Shown: positions 8,247 to 17,794, counted from the first letter of the stretch. The stretch is DNA of 64,000 nucleotides from JBKQHQ01 sp052148715 (GCA_052148715.1 JBKQHQ010000031.1:62001-126000); one strand, 5' to 3'. A program made the numbers and translations. Notes: generated from the letters alone by a model not told the origin.

Positions 8247-10380
8247 GGACTTCATGGATCCCTGCCTGCATGCGATAGAGCGAGGCGTAACGGCCCTCGG
8301 TCTTGATCAGGTCGTCGTGGGTGCCATCCTCGACCAGCCGGCCGCGGTCGATGGTGATGATCCGGTCGGTACGCCGCACCGTCGAGAGGCGGTGGGCGAT
8401 GATGAACACCGTGCGCCCCTTGGCGATCTCCTTCATGTTTTGCTGGATGACGCGCTCGCTCTCGTAGTCGAGCGCGCTGGTCGCCTCGTCAAAGATCAGG
8501 ATGCGGGGATCGGTAACGAGTGCGCGGGCAATGGCGATGCGCTGACGCTGCCCACCGGACAGGCTCGAGCCGCGCTCGCCGACGATGGTGTCGTAGCCCT
8601 CCGGCAGCTCCAGAATGAACTCGTGCGCGCCGGCAAGCGTCGCTGCCGCGATGACGCGCTCGACGTTCATCGCCGGATCGGCCAGCGCGATGTTGTCGCG
8701 GATCGAGCGGTTGAACAGCACGTTCTCCTGCAGCACGATGCCCAGCTGGCGGCGCAGCCAGGCGGTATCCACCATCGCCAGATCGGCGCCGTCGACCAGC
8801 ACGCGTCCGCTTTCGGGCACATAGAGCCGCTGGATCAGCTTGGCGAGCGTGCTCTTGCCCGAGCCGGACGGCCCGACCACGCCGACGATCTGACCGGCCG
8901 GCACGCGTAAGCTCACGTCATGCAGCACCTCCGGGCCGTCGATGCGATAGCGGAAGGTGACGTGCTCGAAAACCACGTCGCCGCGGATCGCCGGCAGCGC
9001 CGCCCGCGCCGGATTGAAGGTGGGCTCGGCGGGCGTGTTGAGGATGTCGCCGAGGCGGGCGACCGAGAGCCGCGCCTGATGAAAATCCTGCCAGATCTGC
9101 GCCAGCCGCAGCACCGGCGCGCTCACCCGGCCGGCGAGGATGTTGAAGGCGACGAGCTCGCCGACCGTCAGGCTGCCGTCGATCACGAGCTTGGCGCCGA
9201 AGTAGAGGATGCCGGCGGTGACGAGCTTGCTGACGAGCTGCACGGCCTGGCTCGCGGTGTTGCCGAGGCTCAGCACGCGGAAGCTCGCCGCCACATAGCC
9301 GGCCAGCTGCTCCTCCCAGCGGCGCTGCATCTGCGGCTCGACCGCCATGGCCTTGAGCGTCTCGACCCCGGTGACGCTCTCGACCAGAAACGCCTGGTTC
9401 TCCGCGCCGCGCTGGAATTTCTCATCGAGCCGTCGCCGAAACAGCGGCGTCGCGCCGGCCGAGATGCCGATATAGAAGGGAAAGCTAGCAAGCACGATCC
9501 AGGTCAGGAACGGCGAATACAAGAACATCACGCCGAGGAACACGAAGGTGAAGAAAAGGTCGATGACCAGGGTCAGCGCGGAGCTGGTCAGGAAGGTGCG
9601 GATGTTCTCGAGCTCGCGCACCCGCGCGACGGAATCGCCGACCCGCCGCGCCTGGAAATAGGCGATCGGCAGCGCGGTGAGGTGGCGGAACAATCGGGCG
9701 CCGAGCTCCACGTCGATGCGGTTGGTGGTATGCGCGAACAGATAGGTGCGCAGCGTCCCGAGGATGGTCTCGAATATCGAGATCGCCACCAGCCCGATCA
9801 CCAGGACGTCGAGCGTGCTGAGGCTGCGGTGCACCAGCACCTTGTCGATGACGACCTGAAAGAACAGCGGCGAGACCAGCGCAAAGAGCTGCAGGAAGAA
9901 CGACGCGACCAGCACCTCGCCGAGCAGACGACGATATTTGTGGATGGCGCCGAGGAACCAGGTGACGTCGAAGCGGCGCGCGAGGTCGAGGAGGCTAGCG
10001 CGCCGGGTCATCAGCACGACGCGGCCGTCCCAAATCTTCTCGAGCTCGGCCAGCGTCATCACTTCCGGGCGTGGCGCGCCGGGAGCCTGCACGATCACTT
10101 TGTCCTGGCTGGCTTTGCCGAGCAGGAGAAAACCCCCGTCCCGCAGCGCCGCGATGCAGGGCATCGGCGTCGAGGCCAGCCGCGCCCGCGTCGTTTTGAG
10201 CGCGCGCGCCTTGAGCCCGAGCTCCCTGGCGCAGCGCAGCATCGCGGAGACGCCGATCGTGTTGCCGAACCGGTGGCGGATCTGCTCAGCATCGGCCCCG
10301 ACGCCGTTGAAGCGCAGCAGCATCACCAGGACTTCGAGCCCCGGATCCGCCGGCTGGCGCTGTTCGACCCCGATCGCCAC
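8242..10380 (-). CDS. Type I secretion ABC transporter (permease fused to ATPase)
   Basis: 712 residues, the inner-membrane motor of a HlyB/PrtD-type secretion system. It has a C39-peptidase-like N-terminal domain (about 1-130) in which the usual catalytic Cys is absent, as in HlyB. Next comes a membrane domain of about six helices (150-440). The ATPase follows, with Walker A GPSGSGKST, signature LSGGQRQRIAIARAL, Walker B ILIFDEATSALD and switch IIAHRLS. Its start lies 20 bases after the secreted-substrate gene, and its stop originally overlapped the HlyD start. The coding sequence itself is intact, because the IS lies at its very last codons. Confidence 0.93.
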   Translation of the reverse strand: MAIGVEQRQPADPGLEVLVMLLRFNGVGADAEQIRHRFGNTIGVSAMLRCARELGLKARALKTTRARLASTPMPCIAALRDGGFLLLGKASQDKVIVQAPGAPRPEVMTLAELEKIWDGRVVLMTRRASLLDLARRFDVTWFLGAIHKYRRLLGEVLVASFFLQLFALVSPLFFQVVIDKVLVHRSLSTLDVLVIGLVAISIFETILGTLRTYLFAHTTNRIDVELGARLFRHLTALPIAYFQARRVGDSVARVRELENIRTFLTSSALTLVIDLFFTFVFLGVMFLYSPFLTWIVLASFPFYIGISAGATPLFRRRLDEKFQRGAENQAFLVESVTGVETLKAMAVEPQMQRRWEEQLAGYVAASFRVLSLGNTASQAVQLVSKLVTAGILYFGAKLVIDGSLTVGELVAFNILAGRVSAPVLRLAQIWQDFHQARLSVARLGDILNTPAEPTFNPARAALPAIRGDVVFEHVTFRYRIDGPEVLHDVSLRVPAGQIVGVVGPSGSGKSTLAKLIQRLYVPESGRVLVDGADLAMVDTAWLRRQLGIVLQENVLFNRSIRDNIALADPAMNVERVIAAATLAGAHEFILELPEGYDTIVGERGSSLSGGQRQRIAIARALVTDPRILIFDEATSALDYESERVIQQNMKEIAKGRTVFIIAHRLSTVRRTDRIITIDRGRLVEDGTHDDLIKTEGRYASLYRMQAGIHEVR

Positions 10381-10400
10381 CTTGCGTCAGAACCCTGCGA

Positions 10401-12128
10401 TCACGCGTGCGGCTGGGTCAACGACAGGGGCGAAGCCGCGGCGATCAGCGCCGGATCGGTGACCAGCGTGCCGCCGTGGCCGTCGCTCGCCGTGACGAAG
10501 CTCGCCGCGATGTAGTTGCCGAGGAGCGCAAGGTTGGCGGCATGCACCCCGTCGCTGACGGTGAGCGTGCCGCCGGTGTTGTTTTGGTTCTGCGCGTAGC
10601 CGAGCGTGGTCTGCGCGCCAAAACCGATATCCGACAGGTCGATGCCGTCCTCACCGCCGAATCCGGAGACCCGCCCGGTGAACCCCGATGATGCATCAAG
10701 CTTCAGCGTTCCGGCATTGCCGTTGAAGGTCGTGCTGACATCCGATGCGGCGCCGAACTCGAGCGTTCCGGCCGCGATGGTGGCGCTTCCGTCGCCGGTA
10801 ACCGCGGCCTGAGCTTGAAGGTTACCCCCGCTTGCCCAAAGATTTCCGGAATTCGCCACCGCGCTCTCGATGATCAATCCGCCCGCGCCGGTTGCCTCGA
10901 ACGTCCCCGAATTGACGACGACGTTGCTCCCCGTATTGATGATCAGCGCATTCTTCCCGTCGGCGTTGATCGTACCCTCGTTGATCAAGTCCAGCTGTCC
11001 GTCGCCGATCTGCCCGGCGCCCGAGATCGTGTTGTCGACATTCGTCAGCGTCGTGTTGGCGCTTGCCCCATAGATGACGTTGGCGCTGCTGTCGGACAGG
11101 ACGATCTGGCCGCCGCCCTGCAGCGTGGCGCTGCCGACGACCTCGAGGTCCGTCTCGGCGCCCGTCGAGCCGAGATAGATCGTGCCTGAATTGTCGACCA
11201 TCCCGCCGAGCGGCAGCATGGCGCCGTTATCCACCGTCATGCTGCCGGCGTTGTATGACGTGAAGGTCTGATTGAAGACGAAATTATTGGCGCCGAGCGA
11301 CTCTGCCGCGACGCCGATGATCGTGATCGTCTCACCGGCGCCCAGCGTGACGACCGTGTCGCCGTCGCCGGTCATCAGACCGTCGGCTATGTCGATACGG
11401 CCGGTGAAGGATTTCAAGTCCATGCGCAGGCGCGAGAACTGCAGCTCGTTGGGCACTTGACGCCCCAGCTTATCGATCGGGCTGATGAATGGCTTGAGTC
11501 CGGCCTGGTCCACGACAGCAAAATCTCGGACATCGACGATCCCGTTTTTCGTATCCATCCCGGCGCGCATCCGCCCGCCGCGCAGACGTTGATAGACGTC
11601 GATTGATCGGAAAAACGCGCCAGCATTGCCGGACTCAAGATAGATCATTCGCCGGTTGTCGGGCGGGACATTCCTTAGCTCGCCCTTAAGTCTCTCACCG
11701 TCGCCCACGGTTGCCGTGACAACAAACGAAGTGATCTCATCGCCACGGCTGGATATATTCAGCTCGAAATCGCGGAATGTTTCGCCGTTGAATCCCAAGA
11801 GCGTCGCCACCTTGATGTCGAGATCGACAGGAGGCATCGAACCACGTGGCGTGCGCAGCAGCGCTCTGATGAGGCGGCGACCATCATAAAAATCGCCGCG
11901 AACGACAGCCTTCATCCGCCCGTCAGGTTCGCGAGCGGTCTCAATGGTGGCTCGGTCGCCGTCGACCAAGGTGAGCGAAGCAATCAATGGCTCCTGCGGA
12001 GGGACCGCGCGCGCCGGATCACCGGTGAGCGCGACGGCGGCGCATGCCGCAGCAACGATGGCGATGACGAGCAGCCGATTGCCACCTACAACACGAATGA
12101 GCTTTGCGAACGCGCCCCCGCGTATCAT
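10401..12128 (-). CDS. Probable type I secretion substrate with an AsmA/DUF3971-like N-terminal half
   Basis: 575 residues. A hydrophobic segment at residues 16-38 ends in ARA and could be an anchor or signal. Residues about 45-245 (LIASLTLVDGDRATIETARE, then YLESGNAGAFFRSIDVYQRL and RLRMDLKSFTGRIDIADG) look like the C-terminal part of AsmA-like/DUF3971 (YhdP-type) envelope proteins. From about 250 on, it switches to Gly/Asn/Ser/Thr-rich beta-repeat sequence. It ends in the module GGTLTVSDGVHAANLALLGN ... FVTASDGHGGTLVTDP, which is typical of type I-secreted proteins in these bacteria. It is directly upstream of the exporter, so it is the likely cargo. The combination of halves is unusual; see findings. 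Confidence 0.75.
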   Translation of the reverse strand: MIRGGAFAKLIRVVGGNRLLVIAIVAAACAAVALTGDPARAVPPQEPLIASLTLVDGDRATIETAREPDGRMKAVVRGDFYDGRRLIRALLRTPRGSMPPVDLDIKVATLLGFNGETFRDFELNISSRGDEITSFVVTATVGDGERLKGELRNVPPDNRRMIYLESGNAGAFFRSIDVYQRLRGGRMRAGMDTKNGIVDVRDFAVVDQAGLKPFISPIDKLGRQVPNELQFSRLRMDLKSFTGRIDIADGLMTGDGDTVVTLGAGETITIIGVAAESLGANNFVFNQTFTSYNAGSMTVDNGAMLPLGGMVDNSGTIYLGSTGAETDLEVVGSATLQGGGQIVLSDSSANVIYGASANTTLTNVDNTISGAGQIGDGQLDLINEGTINADGKNALIINTGSNVVVNSGTFEATGAGGLIIESAVANSGNLWASGGNLQAQAAVTGDGSATIAAGTLEFGAASDVSTTFNGNAGTLKLDASSGFTGRVSGFGGEDGIDLSDIGFGAQTTLGYAQNQNNTGGTLTVSDGVHAANLALLGNYIAASFVTASDGHGGTLVTDPALIAAASPLSLTQPHA

Positions 12129-12341
12129 GATCCCTCATATAGCCAGCGTCGCGCGAATCGAGTTTGTCCCCTCACGATTTGGCGCCATAAACGCGCCGAA
12201 AGCGCGGCGAGGAGAGGCGTCTGAGCGCAGAGAACACGTGCTCGTTCAAGATTGTGGACCGTCGGCCTTGGGCGTCGCGCTACGACCGCCACATCAGATA
12301 CAACAAGACCCAGAATGAGGGATGAAGACCCAGAATGACGG

Positions 12342-12548
12342 ATGGTACCGTCAAGTGGCTCCTCCACAAGACGGCCCGGGGCATGGTCGCGTAGAACTCG
12401 ATGCCGACATTCCCGCTGCGGTGGGACCCAGCGTGACGAGGTGTTACCCGGATTGTCGACTGTGGGATTTGAGCGCCGCGCCACGATCGCCTTCATTGTC
12501 ATGCACGACACCGTCGTGATCGAAGGCATCTTCTACGGCGTCTGCTGA
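12342..12548 (+). pseudogene. Remnant of a ParE/RelE-type toxin gene
   Basis: The last 40 or so codons (from about 12430) read DEVLPGLSTVGFERRATIAF and then IVMHDTVVIEGIFYGVC before a stop. This matches the C-terminal beta-sheet region of ParE-family ribonuclease or gyrase toxins (R-R-x-x-I-x-F ... D-x-V-x-I-x-x-x-F-Y-G-G). The upstream part is out of frame and no antitoxin is visible. The final residues usually found after YGG are missing. A short tandem repeat (GACCCAGAATGA-like, 12308-12343) precedes it. Confidence 0.5.
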
Positions 12549-13078
12549 CGCGGCGGGGCTGCGAGATCCGAACGGGGCTAAGGCGTGCTCCGGCAGAAAT
12601 TGATGCCGATATCTCCTGGTGGAAGATTTAGTTACGTTTGCGATTCATTCTGTCCGCGCGGAAGCTCACCGGTCCAGTGGTTGGCTGCGACGCCAAGCAG
12701 GTTGGATGCGAACCATGGATGCACAACTCATCGATCAGCGAGCACCACGCTCGGAAGGGGCCGCGAGCATCCTCGTCGTGGGCGCATTACGATTTATGGT
12801 AGTGCGATCGCCCAGCAGAACTGGGCGCGCGCGACATCCCCGCTGTTCTTTAGCTGTATTTACAGCGGTCGTTGCAGAATTCAGCCGTCGATTACCGTCA
12901 TGTGACAACTATAAGTCTGCTCTTGACGAAACGAACCCAAATTTCCCGAGGCAAATCAATGGGGGCCCGCCCCGGAACACGCGGCTCCAGTGCCGGCGTC
13001 GGCGCCTGACATCCCGCCCGCGTCCCGCTATACGGCGCCGCCCGTCCGCGTGCGGGCTGTCAGCGTTTGGAGGTCCTC
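12549..13078. other. Intergenic region, no gene recognised
   Basis: About 530 bases between the toxin remnant and sdhE. Open frames here (for example 12585-12905) have no ribosome binding site and no recognisable product. It reads as decayed or non-coding sequence, with the sdhE promoter presumably at its right end. Confidence 0.5.
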
Positions 13079-13369
13079 GTGTCCGGTACCCTCTCCAGCG
13101 ACGGGTTGGATACGCGCCGCCGCCGGCTGCTGTTTCGTTCGTGGCATCGCGGCATTCGCGAGATGGACCTCATCCTCGGCCGGTTCGCCGATGCGCATCT
13201 GCCGGATCTCGGTGATGCGCAGCTTGAGGAATACGAGCGCCTGATCGAGGTGCCGGACCCGCTGCTCTATGCCTGGATCAGCGGCGGGGCTGAGGCGCCG
13301 GCGGAGTTTGATTCACCGTTGCTGCGGCGGCTGAAGCGCTTCCATCTCGAGGCCGGCGACACTAGGTGA
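13079..13369 (+). CDS. sdhE: Succinate dehydrogenase assembly factor 2 (FAD assembly)
   Basis: 96 residues from a GTG at 13079, preferred because GGAGG sits 6 bases upstream (13069-13073). The family motif RGIREMDLILGRF (residues about 21-33) contains the Arg-Gly and Glu residues needed to help attach FAD to the flavoprotein subunit of succinate dehydrogenase. The small all-helical size and the C-terminal YAWISGG segment fit the family (SdhE/YgfY/SDH5). It lies 6 bases before mfd, an arrangement common in alphaproteobacteria, and is probably cotranscribed with it. Confidence 0.92.
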   Translation: MSGTLSSDGLDTRRRRLLFRSWHRGIREMDLILGRFADAHLPDLGDAQLEEYERLIEVPDPLLYAWISGGAEAPAEFDSPLLRRLKRFHLEAGDTR

Positions 13370-13375
13370 GGGGCG

Positions 13376-16300
13376 ATGCCGCGTTCGCCCGCCGAGCTGC
13401 TCTCGCCTGATCGCCCCTTGACCCTTGCCGGCGTCGCCGACGGCGCCGAGGGCTTGGTGCTGGCCGATCTCGCGCGCGCGGTGGCGGCGCGGCCTCGGCC
13501 GCCGGCGACGACGCTGCTCGTCATCTGCCGCGACGGCGCGCGGATGGCGGCGCTGCGCCGGGCGCTCGCGTTTTTCGGCCCCGACCTTTTTGTCCTGGAA
13601 TTCCCCGCCTGGGATTGCCTGCCTTACGATCGGGTCTCTCCGCATGCGGTCGTGGTCGCGCAGCGGATGACCACGCTGTCGCGCCTTGCCCATGTCAAAG
13701 GCCGCGACCGGCCGTGCGTCCTGCTCACCACCGTGAACGCGGTCCTGCAACGGGTGCCGCCCAAGGACCTGATCGCCAAGCAGGCGCTGTCGATCGCGCC
13801 GGGCAACGTGCTGCCGATGGCGGCGATCATCCGCTGGGCCGAGCTCAACGGCTTCATGCGCGCCTCGACCGTGCGCGAGGCCGGCGACTACGCGGTGCGC
13901 GGCGGCATTCTCGATCTGTTTCCCGCCGGGCTCGAGGCGCCGATCCGGCTCGACTTCTTCGGCGATACGCTGGAATCGATCCGCAGCTTCGATCCGGAAA
14001 GCCAGCGCACCACCGATCAGCTGCACGGGCTCGATCTCGTGCCGATGGCCGAGTTTCAGCTCACCACCGAGACGATAAGGCGCTTTCGCCTCGGCTATGT
14101 CGAGGCGTTCGGCGCGGCGACGCCTGACGACACGCTCTATGCGTCGGTGAGCGAGGGGCGGCGGCATCCGGGCATGGAGCATTGGCTGCCGCTGTTCCAT
14201 CCGCGCCTCGACACCTTGCTCGATTTCGTGCCGGATGCGCCGGTGGTGCTCGAGCCCTTGGCCGAGGACGCGGCGCGCGAGCGGCTCGATCAGATCGCCG
14301 ATTTCTACCAGGCCAGGCGCGAGCCGCTCGGCCCCGCCGGCGCCGGTCCGGTCTATCGCCCGTTGCCGCCGGATCGCCTCTATCTGAATGCCGAGCAATG
14401 GCGGGCGGCGCTCGACGCGTCCTCGTTGCTGCGGCTCACGCCGTTCTCGGTTCCGGAAGGAACCGGGCAAGTGGTCGAGATCGGCGCGCGGCAGGGACAC
14501 AATTTCACGGCCGAGCGGAGCGAGCCGGGCGGCAACGTCTTCGCGGCCTTGACCCGGCATGTCGAGGCGATGCAGGCGGCGAAGAAGCGGGTGGTGATCG
14601 CGCTGTGGAGCGAAGGCTCGCGCGAGCGCATGAGCCACGTGCTGGCCGAGCACAAGCTCCTCAATCTCACGCCGGTCGCCGCCTGGCCGCAAGCGCTCAC
14701 GCTGCCGCCGCACCAGGTGGCGCTCGCCTCGCTCGGGCTCGAATCCGGCTTCGAGACCGACGACGTGGCCGTCATCAGCGAGCAAGATATTCTGGGCGAG
14801 CGGCTGGTGCGCGCGCGGCGCGGGGCGCGCAAGGCGGAAAATTTCATCGCCGAGGCGACGAGCCTCGCCACCGGCGACCTCGTCGTGCATGTCGATCACG
14901 GCATCGGCCGCTTCGTCGGCCTGCAGGCGATCGAGGCCGCCGGTGCGCCGCACGACTGCCTCGAGATCCACTACGCCTTGGGCGACAAGCTCTATCTGCC
15001 GGTCGAGAACATCGAGCTCCTGTCGCGCTACGGCTCGGACGAGAGCGGGGTCGAGCTCGATCGGCTCGGCGGCAGCGGCTGGCAGGCGCGCAAGGCGCGC
15101 ATGAAGCGCCGCATCCGCGAGATCGCCAACGAGCTGATCAAGATCGCCGCCGCGCGGCAACTGCACGAGGCGCCGCGGCTGACGGTCGGCCACGGCCTCT
15201 ACGACGAGTTCTGCTCAGGCTTTCCCTACGACGAGACGGACGATCAGATCGCCGCCATCGATTCGACGCTGAGCGACTTGGGATCCGGCCGGCCGATGGA
15301 CCGCCTCGTATGCGGCGACGTGGGCTTCGGCAAGACCGAGGTGGCGCTGCGCGCCGCCTTCGCCACGGCGATGAACGGCAAGCAGGTCGCGGTGGTCGTG
15401 CCGACGACACTGCTGGCGCGGCAGCACGCCAAGACGTTCGCCGCGCGCTTCCACGGCTTCCCGCTGCAGGTGGCGCAGGCCTCGCGGCTGGTGAGCCATG
15501 CGGACATGGCCAAGGTGAAGAAGGGCCTCACCGACGGCACGCTCGACATCGTCGTCGGCACCCATGCGCTGCTCGGCAAGTCCATCAAGTTCAAGGATCT
15601 CGGCCTCGTGATCGTCGACGAGGAGCAACATTTCGGCGTTGCGCATAAGGAGAAGCTCAAGCAGCTGCGGGCCGAGGTGCATGTGCTGACGCTGACCGCA
15701 ACGCCGATCCCGCGCACCCTGCAGCTCGCGCTCACCGGCGTGCGCGACCTGTCGGTCATCGCCTCGCCGCCGGTGGATCGCTTGGCGGTGCGCACCTTCG
15801 TCGCGCCGTTCGATCCCTTGGTGGTGCGCGAGGCGTTGCTGCGCGAGCGCTATCGCGGCGGGCAGGCTTTCTACATCTGCCCGCGGATCGAAGACCTGGC
15901 CGAGGCCAAGGCGTTTCTCGACCAGACGGTGCCGGAGGTGCGGGTCGCCGTGGCGCACGGGCAGATGCCGGCGGGCATCCTCGAAGACATCATGAGCGCC
16001 TTCTACGACGGCAAGTACGACCTGCTGCTCTCGACCACCATCGTCGAATCCGGGCTCGATATTCCGACTGCCAACACGCTGATCGTGCATCGCGCCGACA
16101 TGTTCGGGCTGGCCCAGCTGTATCAGCTGCGCGGCCGGGTGGGGCGCGCGAAGGTGCGTGCCTACGCGCTGTTCACGCTGCCGGCTGCGCGCAAGATCAC
16201 GCCGCAGGCCGAGCGGCGGCTCAAGGTGCTGCAATCGCTCGATACGCTCGGCGCCGGCTTCCAGCTGGCCTCGCACGATCTCGACATCCGGGGCGCTGGC

Positions 16301-16885
16301 AATCTGTTGGGCGAGGAGCAGTCCGGCCATATCAAGGAGGTCGGCTTCGAGCTCTACCAACAAATGCTGGAGGAGGCGGTGGTGAGCCTCAAGGCCGGCG
16401 TCACGGCGCCGGTCGCGGACCGCTGGTCGCCGCAGATCATGATCGGCACGCCGGTGCTCATCCCGGAGGATTACGTCGCCGACCTGCCGGTGCGATTGGC
16501 GCTCTACCGCCGGCTGGCCGAGATCGAGGACGAGCGCGAGATCGACGCTTTCGCCGCCGAGCTCGCCGATCGCTTCGGGCCGCTGCCGTCGGAGGTCGAG
16601 CACCTGCTGCAGGTCGTGGCCATCAAGGCCCTTTGCCGGCGCGCCAATGTGGAGAAGATCGACGCCGGTCCGAAAGGGGCCGTGCTGTCGTTCCGCGACA
16701 ACACCTTCGCCGACCCCGATCGCCTCGTCGCTTTCATTCGCGAGCAAGGCCCGGCCGCGCGGGTGCGACCGGACATGAAAGTCGTATTCTTGGAGGATTG
16801 GGAGCGGCCGATCGACCGGCTGAAAGGCACGGCCGCGATCCTGCGCCGGCTGGTCTCCATCGTCGATCGCGCCAAGGCAGCGTGA
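13376..16885 (+). CDS. mfd: Transcription-repair coupling factor Mfd
   Basis: 1169 residues, full length. Mfd removes RNA polymerase stalled at DNA lesions and recruits UvrA. The N-terminal UvrB-like region is present (DLFPAGLEAPIRLDFFGDTL around residue 180). The RNA polymerase-interacting domain follows (LVVHVDHGIGRFVGL, about 500). The RecG-like translocase motor has Walker A GDVGFGKTEV (about 645), the DEEQ box VIVDEEQHFGV, LTATPIPRTLQLA and the Q-rich QLRGRVGRA motif. The C-terminal TRCF domain begins near 1010. It is co-directional with sdhE. Confidence 0.97.
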   Translation: MPRSPAELLSPDRPLTLAGVADGAEGLVLADLARAVAARPRPPATTLLVICRDGARMAALRRALAFFGPDLFVLEFPAWDCLPYDRVSPHAVVVAQRMTTLSRLAHVKGRDRPCVLLTTVNAVLQRVPPKDLIAKQALSIAPGNVLPMAAIIRWAELNGFMRASTVREAGDYAVRGGILDLFPAGLEAPIRLDFFGDTLESIRSFDPESQRTTDQLHGLDLVPMAEFQLTTETIRRFRLGYVEAFGAATPDDTLYASVSEGRRHPGMEHWLPLFHPRLDTLLDFVPDAPVVLEPLAEDAARERLDQIADFYQARREPLGPAGAGPVYRPLPPDRLYLNAEQWRAALDASSLLRLTPFSVPEGTGQVVEIGARQGHNFTAERSEPGGNVFAALTRHVEAMQAAKKRVVIALWSEGSRERMSHVLAEHKLLNLTPVAAWPQALTLPPHQVALASLGLESGFETDDVAVISEQDILGERLVRARRGARKAENFIAEATSLATGDLVVHVDHGIGRFVGLQAIEAAGAPHDCLEIHYALGDKLYLPVENIELLSRYGSDESGVELDRLGGSGWQARKARMKRRIREIANELIKIAAARQLHEAPRLTVGHGLYDEFCSGFPYDETDDQIAAIDSTLSDLGSGRPMDRLVCGDVGFGKTEVALRAAFATAMNGKQVAVVVPTTLLARQHAKTFAARFHGFPLQVAQASRLVSHADMAKVKKGLTDGTLDIVVGTHALLGKSIKFKDLGLVIVDEEQHFGVAHKEKLKQLRAEVHVLTLTATPIPRTLQLALTGVRDLSVIASPPVDRLAVRTFVAPFDPLVVREALLRERYRGGQAFYICPRIEDLAEAKAFLDQTVPEVRVAVAHGQMPAGILEDIMSAFYDGKYDLLLSTTIVESGLDIPTANTLIVHRADMFGLAQLYQLRGRVGRAKVRAYALFTLPAARKITPQAERRLKVLQSLDTLGAGFQLASHDLDIRGAGNLLGEEQSGHIKEVGFELYQQMLEEAVVSLKAGVTAPVADRWSPQIMIGTPVLIPEDYVADLPVRLALYRRLAEIEDEREIDAFAAELADRFGPLPSEVEHLLQVVAIKALCRRANVEKIDAGPKGAVLSFRDNTFADPDRLVAFIREQGPAARVRPDMKVVFLEDWERPIDRLKGTAAILRRLVSIVDRAKAA

Positions 16886-16922
16886 CCGCCGCCGCTCCGG
16901 TCATCGTCCGTCCCTCTCCGTT

Positions 16923-17021
16923 GTCATCATCCGCGAAAGCGGATGACCCAGTAAGCATCAGCGTCAGCGGCTCTCCCACCGGCCGTGGATACTGGGTGCT
17001 CCGCCTCCCGCGGAGCATGAC
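16923..17021 (+). repeat. Dispersed double-palindrome element, copy 1
   Basis: Two hairpins flank a central spacer: TCATCCGCGAAAGCGGATGA and GCTCCGCCTCCCGCGGAGC, with outer ends GTCAT and ATGAC and inner CCCAGTA/TACTGGG arms that can also pair. The same roughly 99-base unit occurs inverted at 54412-54509. It sits downstream of mfd, between convergent genes. Confidence 0.85.
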
Positions 17022-17058
17022 AATCGAGAGGCAGGCGGAAGATGATGCGTTCAGGGCC

Positions 17059-17748
17059 TTAGGAGCTTGCTTCCGCCTTCCCTGCTTGCTCCCGCTGCGC
17101 CGCCGCGCGCTCGATGGCGCTGGCTAGATATTCGGGCGCCTGCGCGCCGGAAACCGCGAGCGCTCCACCGAAGATGAAGCAGGGGACTCCTTCGATCCCG
17201 GCCTCCTTGGCGGATTGGGCATGCTGCTCGACCGCGTCGACATCGGCATCGCTGTCCAGAAGCTGGCGAATGCGCTCACCGTCGAGACCGCACTCGCGCG
17301 CCGCGCGCACGAGCGTCTCGCGGTCGGTGAGATCGGCGCCCTCGGTGAAATAGAGGTCCATCAGGCGCTGCTTCATGGCGCTCGGGTCACCCATGCTTTG
17401 CGCCCACAGGATCAGGCGATGACAATCGAGCGTGTTGGGTTGGCGGCCGATCTTGCCGGTCGCATAGGTGAGGCCCTCGGCGGCCGCCGCCGCGGCGACC
17501 CGCTGTGCGATCGCGTCGTAGCGGTCGGCCGAGCCGAACTTGGTCTCCAGATAGGTCTTACGGTCCACGCCCTCACGCGGAATCCAAGGATTGAGGAAGA
17601 ACGGATGCCACCGCACCGCGACCGCAATGTCCGGCTTCATCGCGATGGCTTTTTCCAGCCGCCGCTTGCCGATGAAGCACCAAGGACAAACCACGTCCGA
17701 CACGACGTCGATTGTTAGCTTTTCGGCACCGTTTGGCGCGCCGGACAT
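17059..17748 (-). CDS. DsbA-family oxidoreductase, FrnE-like
   Basis: 229 residues from the ATG at 17748, preceded by GGAGAG at the right distance; the open frame extends further but without homology. The thioredoxin-fold active site is DVVCPWCFIGKRRLEKAI (near residue 20), the CPWC form seen in FrnE and 2-hydroxychromene-2-carboxylate isomerase-like proteins. The conserved C-terminal segment GVPCFIFGGALAVSGAQ supplies the cis-proline region. There is no signal peptide, so it is a cytoplasmic thiol oxidoreductase or isomerase, role unknown. It follows the GGDEF-like gene on the same strand by 46 bases. Confidence 0.87.
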   Translation of the reverse strand: MSGAPNGAEKLTIDVVSDVVCPWCFIGKRRLEKAIAMKPDIAVAVRWHPFFLNPWIPREGVDRKTYLETKFGSADRYDAIAQRVAAAAAAEGLTYATGKIGRQPNTLDCHRLILWAQSMGDPSAMKQRLMDLYFTEGADLTDRETLVRAARECGLDGERIRQLLDSDADVDAVEQHAQSAKEAGIEGVPCFIFGGALAVSGAQAPEYLASAIERAAAQREQAGKAEASS

Positions 17749-17794
17749 CGGCAACTCTCCGAGAATGATCTCGCTACGAGAGATAAGCCGCGCG

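Noticed and set aside
12125..12529. 134-codon minus-strand frame
   Set aside because: Lies opposite the ParE remnant and has no product; it is likely a shadow.
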